Positions 16,425 to 22,021 of a DNA stretch of 22,021 nt are shown here, one piece after another (the stretch's first letter is position 1; the number at the start of each line of letters is the position of its first letter). This DNA comes from Actinomycetota bacterium (lineage in GTDB: Bacteria > Actinomycetota > Actinomycetes > Mycobacteriales > Mycobacteriaceae), in NCBI GenBank assembly GCA_005787665.1, contig SYAB01000035.1:1-22021 (forward strand), in the 5' to 3' direction. The position numbers were made by a program, and so were the translations under genes. The notes below the pieces were generated by a model that was not told the origin of the DNA, ran no database searches, and saw nothing but the letters and a program-made list of their open reading frames with translations.

Positions 16425-16799
16425 ATGGACGAACTGCGCCGCAAGGGCCTGGCCAAGATGAACGAGGTGTATGGCTGGGAGATGCCCGACCTGCCGGGGG
16501 ACTACTTCGCGCTCACCGCCGATCATTTGTTCGCCGACATCTGGAGCAGACCAGGGCTTTCCATGCGTGACAAGCGCATCATGACGCTATCGGTGGTGAC
16601 GGCCTTCGGGCTTCCCGATCTGGCGGAGATCCAGGTCAACGCGGCGCTGCACAATCAGGAGATGTCCGAGGACGAACTGCGGGCGATGGCGGTGTTCATC
16701 ACCCACTACGTGGGTTTTCCGTTGGGCTCGACGTTCAACAACGTGGTCGAGAAGGTCATCTCCAGGCGTGCGAAGGCCTCAGCCCCCGACAGCCAGTAA
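16425..16799 (+). CDS. Carboxymuconolactone-decarboxylase-like protein (Rv0771-like)
   Basis: A 124-residue CMD/AhpD-fold protein with the family core RIMTLSVVTAFGLPDLAEIQ and LRAMAVFITHYVGFP. It has no cysteine, so it lacks the CxxC pair of AhpD-type peroxidases and belongs with the gamma-carboxymuconolactone decarboxylase type. The true reaction is unknown. The ATG at 16425 follows the preceding TGA by two bases, with GAGG spanning that stop. Its last 21 bases overlap the 3' end of the convergent membrane-protein gene. Confidence 0.9.
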   Translation: MDELRRKGLAKMNEVYGWEMPDLPGDYFALTADHLFADIWSRPGLSMRDKRIMTLSVVTAFGLPDLAEIQVNAALHNQEMSEDELRAMAVFITHYVGFPLGSTFNNVVEKVISRRAKASAPDSQ

Positions 16800-17153
16800 G
16801 GAGCCCGCCCCCCCTGCCAAGACGACCAGGCCGCATACCACCAGGGTGCCCACCGCGTACGGCCAGGAGGTCTTGCGACGCGCGATCGCCAGAATCGTCA
16901 GCACTGTCCCGATCACGCCTAGCAGTGCGGCCAAGGCCAGGGCGCCCATCACCGCGGTGACCGCGCCGTCGACGCTGCACGTCGCCGGCGGGCAGTGGTC
17001 CAGGAACGCCAGTGAGAAGACGCCCATCACTGAGGCCACCGCTCCCAGCAGAACCGTCAGCACCAGGATGATGACCGAGCCCGCCACATCCGCCCCGTTT
17101 CGCTTCTGCGGCGGGTGGGGATACGGGTACGGCGGCGGATAGGGATAGCCCAT
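16779..17153 (-). CDS. Small three-helix membrane protein with Pro/Tyr-rich N-terminus
   Basis: A 124-residue protein. Residues 1-18 are a Pro-Tyr-rich cytoplasmic-like tail. Predicted membrane helices are about residues 23-50, 63-91 and 99-122. A loop between helices 1 and 2 has Cys54 and Cys59 (HCPPATC), which could form a disulfide outside the membrane. I recognise no function. The ATG at 17153 is chosen because TAACAT lies seven bases upstream (leaderless) and longer in-frame extensions lose hydrophobic character and cross the purD start. It is divergent from purD and convergent with the CMD gene. Confidence 0.82.
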   Translation of the reverse strand: MGYPYPPPYPYPHPPQKRNGADVAGSVIILVLTVLLGAVASVMGVFSLAFLDHCPPATCSVDGAVTAVMGALALAALLGVIGTVLTILAIARRKTSWPYAVGTLVVCGLVVLAGGAGSLLAVGG

Positions 17154-17160
17154 GACGGCG

Positions 17161-17166
17161 ATGTTA
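17161..17166 (-). promoter_or_regulatory. Candidate -10 element of the membrane-protein gene
   Basis: Minus-strand TAACAT lies seven bases before the ATG at 17153, with no Shine-Dalgarno, predicting a leaderless transcript. Confidence 0.45.
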
Positions 17167-17206
17167 TCGGCCGCGCCGCGCGTCGACACCCGCTGACCGC
17201 GATGGT

Positions 17207-17212
17207 TAGGGT
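17207..17212 (+). promoter_or_regulatory. Candidate -10 element of purD
   Basis: TAGGGT lies eight bases before the purD GTG at 17221. No Shine-Dalgarno is present, so purD is probably leaderless. Confidence 0.5.
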
Positions 17213-17220
17213 GTGACATC

Positions 17221-18489
<1,269 letters not shown>

Positions 18490-18502
18490 GTGAGCCGTTG
18501 CC

Positions 18503-18516
18503 TGCCCGGCTGGGCA
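18503..18516. terminator. Short hairpin between convergent purD and esterase genes
   Basis: TGCCC-GGCT-GGGCA can form a five-bp stem in the 37-bp gap between convergent genes. There is no T-tract, so this is only a weak candidate for a bidirectional terminator. Confidence 0.25.
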
Positions 18517-18526
18517 CGGACGGACG

Positions 18527-19330
18527 TCAGGCCGTCAACAGCGGTGCGGCCCACATGATCTCGGCCGGGAGCTGGGAGGTCCAGTAGCCCGGGTCGTGGC
18601 CGCCGGGGGCGAATCCCCCCGCGGGCGGGTTCGGCAACTGGGCGATGAACGCCTTGGTCGCGGCCGCGAACGGGTCGCTGTCGCCGCAGTCGATGCGGAT
18701 CGGGATCGACGCCAGGGCGGGCAGCCCCCACACGGTGTTGGCCGCGTAGTCGTCCGCGCCGTCGAAGGCTCCCGGTGCGGCCGCGCCGGGTGAGGTCCAC
18801 AGCGCCGGGCTGACCGCGCAGATCGCGGCGGTACGGGCCGGGCCGAGTCGGGCACCCAGCAGCAACGCGCCGTACCCGCCCATCGACCATCCGATGAAGC
18901 CCACCCGGGAGGTGTCGAGGCCCTGCCCGCCGAGCATGGGGATCAGTTCGTCGAGCACCATTGCGCCGCTGTCCTCGCCGGACGCCCGACGGTGCCAGTA
19001 GCTTCCACCGCCGTCGACGGCCACCACCGCGAAGGGTGGCAGTCCCATGCCGACCGCCTCGGCGAGGCCGCGCTCGACCCCTCCCGCCATGACTGCCGCG
19101 GCACTGCTGCCCTTGCCGTGCAGCGCGATGAGCGGGCGTAGCGGCCCGTTCTGGCCGGGCGGTCGGGCGATGGCCCAGTCGGTCGGTACGCCACCGCGGG
19201 CGGCGGAGACGAACGATCCGGTCACCAGGGTGGGTGCCGCCGCGGCGCGTGGCGTCGCCAGGGAACCGAGCGCTGCCGCGCCGGCGGCGGCGCCGAGCCG
19301 CAGTGCGGCGCGGCGGGTCAGGTCCGGCAT
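18527..19330 (-). CDS. Tat-exported esterase, alpha/beta-hydrolase (Rv0774c-like)
   Basis: A 267-residue secreted hydrolase. The N-terminus has a twin-arginine signal (LTRRAALRL, then an alanine-rich hydrophobic core) with a likely cut near residues 30-33. The mature part resembles the esterase D/mycolyltransferase-like fold: oxyanion segment ALHGKGS, nucleophile Ser149 in GWSMGG, acidic residue in CGDSDPF (Asp217 or Asp219) and catalytic His245 in GGHDPGY. It probably cleaves short-chain or lipid esters outside the cytoplasmic membrane. The ATG at 19330 is preferred for AGGA upstream; ATG 19339 is an in-frame alternative. In M. tuberculosis, ggtA lies between this gene and purD; here it is absent. 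Confidence 0.9.
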   Translation of the reverse strand: MPDLTRRAALRLGAAAGAAALGSLATPRAAAAPTLVTGSFVSAARGGVPTDWAIARPPGQNGPLRPLIALHGKGSSAAAVMAGGVERGLAEAVGMGLPPFAVVAVDGGGSYWHRRASGEDSGAMVLDELIPMLGGQGLDTSRVGFIGWSMGGYGALLLGARLGPARTAAICAVSPALWTSPGAAAPGAFDGADDYAANTVWGLPALASIPIRIDCGDSDPFAAATKAFIAQLPNPPAGGFAPGGHDPGYWTSQLPAEIMWAAPLLTA

Positions 19331-19365
19331 GGGCGCCATCCTGCCATTGCGGGCGACGCCCACCC

Positions 19366-19376
19366 GTGGTGACCAC
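19366..19376. promoter_or_regulatory. Small palindrome between the esterase and TetR genes
   Basis: GTGGT-G-ACCAC is a perfect 11-bp palindrome in the 87-bp divergent gap. It is a possible operator for the adjacent TetR protein, but palindromes this short are frequent in GC-rich DNA. Confidence 0.3.
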
Positions 19377-19417
19377 TTCCGGCAAATCCCGTAACCGGCG
19401 CCGTTGCTGCTGGCAGC

Positions 19418-20029
19418 ATGACGTGCGTGACGGCTGCAGCGGCGACACCCAAGGGCGAGCGGCGTCGCTACGCGCTTGTCCGCGCGGCCGCTGATTTGTT
19501 GTGCGAGGGCGGATTCGAGGCCGTGCGCCACCGCGCTGTCGCGGACCGGGCGGGTCTGCCCCTGGCATCGACGACTTACTACTTCACGTCGTTGGACGAG
19601 TTGATCGAAAGCGCCGTCGAGTTCCTCGTCGCCGGGGAGCTCGCGGAGCTGCGAACACGCGTGCAGTCGCTGCCGCGACGGCGTCGCGGCGCGGAGGCGG
19701 CGGCGGAGGTCCTCGTCGACCTGCTCGCCGCCGACCCGACCCGGGAACAACTGATATCGCGCTACGAGCGCTACATCGCCTGCGCCCGACACCCGGGCCT
19801 GCGCGAGGTCGAGCAGCGTCTCCGCCAGTTACGGGTGGATGCGGTCGGTGAGGCGATGTCCCGATCCGGCCGGCAGGCCCGCGCGGACATGATGGCGGCG
19901 TTGCTCTACTCGGTGGACGGAGCGGTGGTCTCGGGGCTGGTCGAGGACGGCGATAGCCCTCACGCGAGCGTTCGTGCGACCCTGGTTGATGTGATCGACG
20001 TTTTGGCACCCATCGACCAGCGGATCTGA
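19418..20029 (+). CDS. TetR-family transcriptional regulator (Rv0775-like)
   Basis: A 203-residue regulator. The TetR DNA-binding domain is near residues 14-60: KGERRRYALVRAAADLL, then FEAVRHRAVADRAGLPLAST and TTYYFTSLDELI. The rest is a helical ligand-binding domain. It is divergent from the exported esterase and followed after one base by an SDR gene, so it may control either or both. The ATG at 19418 gives the full frame, but GTG 19427 is equally plausible; neither has a clear ribosome site. Confidence 0.9.
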   Translation: MTCVTAAAATPKGERRRYALVRAAADLLCEGGFEAVRHRAVADRAGLPLASTTYYFTSLDELIESAVEFLVAGELAELRTRVQSLPRRRRGAEAAAEVLVDLLAADPTREQLISRYERYIACARHPGLREVEQRLRQLRVDAVGEAMSRSGRQARADMMAALLYSVDGAVVSGLVEDGDSPHASVRATLVDVIDVLAPIDQRI

Positions 20030-20030
20030 G

Positions 20031-21017
20031 ATGGATCTGGCTGATGTCACCCGGCCGGTGACCGGGCTACTCGACGGCGCTATGGACCGCTCCCTGGTGC
20101 TCGGCTACACCAGGATCGGCTCGGGGTTGCGCCGCCGCTGGTGGCCCGCCGATCCGGCACCCGACGCCCTGGTCGGCAAGCGGGTCCTGGTCTGCGGCGC
20201 AACCGCCGGTATCGGGTTGGAGATGGCCCGCGCCTTCGCCGGTCTCGGTGCCATCGTCCATGTGCTGGGCCGTAATCCCGACAAGGTGCGCGACTGCGTG
20301 GCCGAGATCTCGGCGCAGGTTCCGGGGTCCCAGATCGTGGGCGAGGTGTGCGACGTCTCCGATCTCGACGCCGTGGCGGCCTGGACCGCCGATTTCGCCA
20401 ATCGGGTGCCCGCTCTGGACGGCTTGGTGCACAACGCCGGGTTGATGCCTAAAGAGCGCCGGGTCACCCCCCAGGGTCATGAACTTCAACTGGCGACCCA
20501 CATCCTGGGTCCGCACCTGATGACCGAGCGGTTGTTGCCGCTGTTGCGCGCCGCCCGCGGGGCATCGGTGGTGTTCGTGTCCTCCGGCGGGATGTACTCC
20601 ACCCCGCTGGTGGTCGAGGATATGGAGTCCAGCCGCGAGTACAACGGCGTGCGTACCTATGCCCGCACCAAGCGGATGCAGGTGGTGCTGGCCGACGCCT
20701 GGGCCAACCGACTGGCCGGAACGGGCGTCAAGGTCGAGAGCATGCACCCTGGCTGGGTGGACACCCCCGGTGTTGCCGAATATTTGCCGCGGTTTCGGGT
20801 CATCACCCGGCCGTTGCTGCGGGAGGTCGCCGACGGCGCGGACACCGTGGTGTGGCTGGTGGCCACCCGGCCCGACTCCACACCGGGCCATTTCTGGCAT
20901 GACCGAGCCCAGCGGCCGACCACCTTCGGGTGGCAGCGCGCGGAGAACCCGGCTCGGGTACGCCGGTTTCTGCAACAGATCAGCGACCTGACCGGGACGT
21001 CGAAAACCTGGGCTTAG
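20031..21017 (+). CDS. Short-chain dehydrogenase/reductase, DHRS12-like
   Basis: A 328-residue SDR with an N-terminal extension of about 45 residues containing LRRRWWP. The SDR core has CGATAGIG at the cofactor loop, HNAG, then the serine in VFVSSGGMYS and the catalytic pair in YARTK. The segment TPQGHELQLATHILGPHLMT resembles the DHRS12 and retinol-dehydrogenase-like group. The ATG is one base after the TetR stop, so the two are an operon. Its stop overlaps the convergent DUF429 gene by four bases. I do not recall an SDR at this position in M. tuberculosis. Substrate unknown, perhaps a lipid alcohol or ketone. Confidence 0.9.
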   Translation: MDLADVTRPVTGLLDGAMDRSLVLGYTRIGSGLRRRWWPADPAPDALVGKRVLVCGATAGIGLEMARAFAGLGAIVHVLGRNPDKVRDCVAEISAQVPGSQIVGEVCDVSDLDAVAAWTADFANRVPALDGLVHNAGLMPKERRVTPQGHELQLATHILGPHLMTERLLPLLRAARGASVVFVSSGGMYSTPLVVEDMESSREYNGVRTYARTKRMQVVLADAWANRLAGTGVKVESMHPGWVDTPGVAEYLPRFRVITRPLLREVADGADTVVWLVATRPDSTPGHFWHDRAQRPTTFGWQRAENPARVRRFLQQISDLTGTSKTWA

Positions 21018-21736
21018 AGGGTCGGCGTGACGATGCAGCCGGTCGAGGCCTCGCCGTACACCGTCACCTGTTGCGGGTGTGCCGAGGCATAGCGCGCGAC
21101 GTAGGCGCACAGCACCGCGTCGACGGGGTCCTCGGAGCGCCGCAATGCCGCTTTGGTGGGTGCGGTGTGCACGGCGTGGCGCAGTCGGGCCCACCCCGCC
21201 GTGCCCACCTCCAAGGGCGGGTCCGCTGCGTGCAGCCCTTCCACGAGATCCATCAGCCGCAGGAGTTCCGAGCGCAGCAGCGTGAGGTCCCGGCCCGGCT
21301 TCTGCTTGTACTTCAGCGTGCGTGGCAGGCCGAACAGGGCCACGCTGGCGGCGTGCGGATAGACCTCCAGCGCCCGCCTGCCCGTCGGCGACGCGGGGTC
21401 GGGGTCGAGTCCGAGCGCGTCGCACAGTCGGGCGCCCCGGCCGCCGTCGGCGAACCACGCCAGTCCGGTGTTCGACGGATGTGCCCCGGCCTCGAAGCGG
21501 CGGAAGTCGCGGTTCAGGGCCGCCTCGCAGGGCCGATTGCCGGTGGGGTTGGTGACCACCAGTGGCGCGTCGATGGCCACCAGGCAGTCGCCCCCGACCC
21601 AGGGACGCAGCTGGTCGAGCAGGTCGTCGTCGGCGCGGGCGACCCCGACGTGGCGCAGCGACCCGGCGGCGTCCAGCACCGCGACCCCGGTCGGGTTGCG
21701 CTCGCCCCAGGCGAGGTCGACTCCGACGAAGTGCAC
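21014..21736 (-). CDS. DUF429 family protein (Rv0776c-like)
   Basis: A 240-residue protein that opens with the DUF429 signature HFVGVDLAWGERNPTG and contains AIDAPL and ALEVYPHA, followed by a charged helical region and DAVLCAYVAR. DUF429 proteins are predicted to have an RNase-H-like nuclease fold, but I know of no demonstrated activity. The GTG at 21736 is chosen because TACGGT lies seven bases upstream and the start produces the conserved N-terminus. It is divergent from purB with only 25 bp between the two starts. Confidence 0.88.
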   Translation of the reverse strand: MHFVGVDLAWGERNPTGVAVLDAAGSLRHVGVARADDDLLDQLRPWVGGDCLVAIDAPLVVTNPTGNRPCEAALNRDFRRFEAGAHPSNTGLAWFADGGRGARLCDALGLDPDPASPTGRRALEVYPHAASVALFGLPRTLKYKQKPGRDLTLLRSELLRLMDLVEGLHAADPPLEVGTAGWARLRHAVHTAPTKAALRRSEDPVDAVLCAYVARYASAHPQQVTVYGEASTGCIVTPTL

Positions 21737-21743
21737 ACCGCAA

Positions 21744-21749
21744 ACCGTA
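21744..21749 (-). promoter_or_regulatory. Candidate -10 element of the DUF429 gene
   Basis: Minus-strand TACGGT lies seven bases before the GTG at 21736. It overlaps the purB -10 by two bases. Confidence 0.5.
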
Positions 21750-21753
21750 AGCT
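21748..21753 (+). promoter_or_regulatory. Candidate -10 element of purB
   Basis: TAAGCT lies eight bases before the purB GTG at 21762, the same spacing as for purD. There is no Shine-Dalgarno. Confidence 0.5.
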
Positions 21754-21761
21754 GTCTGTCC

Positions 21762-22021
21762 GTGACCGGTCGCGCTGCTGTCCCCGATGTCCTGGCCAAC
21801 CGGTACGCCAGCGCCGACATGGTGGCGATCTGGTCCCCGCGGGCCAAGATCGTCGCTGAGCGGCGGCTGTGGCTGGCGGTGCTGCGCGCCCAGCGCGAAC
21901 TCGGTGTCGAGGTCCCCGAGTCGGCGATCGCCGACTACGAGCGGGTACTCGAGCAGGTCGACCTCGACGCGATCGCCGCCCGCGAGGGGGTGCTGCGCCA
22001 CGACGTGAAGGCCCGGATCGA
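21762..22021 (+). CDS. purB: Adenylosuccinate lyase (3' end outside window)
   Basis: The first 86 codons of purB are present. The translation begins VTGRAAVPDVLANRYAS and contains MVAIWSPRAKIVAERRLWL, RAQRELGV and VLRHDVKARIE, the well-conserved N-terminal region of actinobacterial adenylosuccinate lyase. The enzyme splits SAICAR to AICAR and adenylosuccinate to AMP, releasing fumarate, in the cytosol. Catalytic residues lie beyond the window. The GTG start is preceded by a leaderless-type promoter. The gene order purD ... DUF429-purB agrees with M. tuberculosis. Confidence 0.95.
   Translation, partial: MTGRAAVPDVLANRYASADMVAIWSPRAKIVAERRLWLAVLRAQRELGVEVPESAIADYERVLEQVDLDAIAAREGVLRHDVKARI

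Noticed and set aside
20067..22001. Minus-strand open frame of 644 codons
   Set aside because: It lies across the SDR, DUF429 and purB genes in the wrong frame or strand; no recognisable domain.

Overview
The window is high-GC actinobacterial DNA whose gene content and order match the cyp51-aldA-purD-purB neighbourhood of Mycobacterium tuberculosis (Rv0759c to Rv0777, recalled from memory). The host is therefore very likely a Mycobacterium or Mycolicibacterium; the species cannot be read from the sequence. No transposase, integrase, CRISPR array or rRNA is visible, and no gene-free stretch exceeds 300 bases.

Layout. (1) 2-4501, plus strand: the 3' part of a giant, probably exported repeat protein with propeller-like repeats, phage-fibre-like modules and a beta-rich C-terminus. 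It ends 33 bases from the 3' end of a minus-strand tRNA-Thr(UGU). (2) 4642-13156, minus strand: ten closely packed genes. In transcription order they are a TetR regulator, CYP123-type P450, SDR, CYP51 sterol 14-alpha-demethylase, 3Fe-4S ferredoxin, NTF2-like protein, AdhB-type zinc alcohol dehydrogenase, ketosteroid-isomerase-like protein, a second SDR and a HIT protein, followed by an eleventh gene for a decapeptide-repeat protein. Many junctions overlap (ATGA, TGATG, GTGA). (3) 13320-16799, plus strand, divergent from the TetR gene: AldA-type aldehyde dehydrogenase, SDR, beta-hydroxyacid-dehydrogenase-like protein and a carboxymuconolactone-decarboxylase-like protein. (4) 16779-22021: a small three-helix membrane protein, purD, a Tat-exported esterase, a TetR-SDR pair, a DUF429 protein and the start of purB.

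Function. The two divergent operons look like one oxidative unit: two P450s with their ferredoxin hydroxylate a lipid or sterol-like substrate, and alcohol, aldehyde and short-chain dehydrogenases process the products. The regulator gene sits between the two operons. Two copies of a GGACA-N2-TGTCC inverted repeat flank the divergent region, one on each start side, and are the best candidate operators. A second control point, a near-perfect KstR-type box (TNNAACNNGTTNNA), lies just upstream of adhB and would tie the distal half of the operon to cholesterol-responsive control.

Other signals. Seven genes have a TANNNT -10 element 6-8 bases before an ATG or GTG, the signature of leaderless mycobacterial transcription. 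One pair (DUF429/purB) is back to back with overlapping -10 elements. Local duplications include a 13-bp tandem repeat across a stop/start junction, a 31-bp duplicated hairpin in the 3' end of the TetR gene, and ten-residue repeats in the 231-residue protein. Compared with the M. tuberculosis order as I remember it, ggtA is missing between purD and the esterase, and there are extra SDR and membrane-protein genes.
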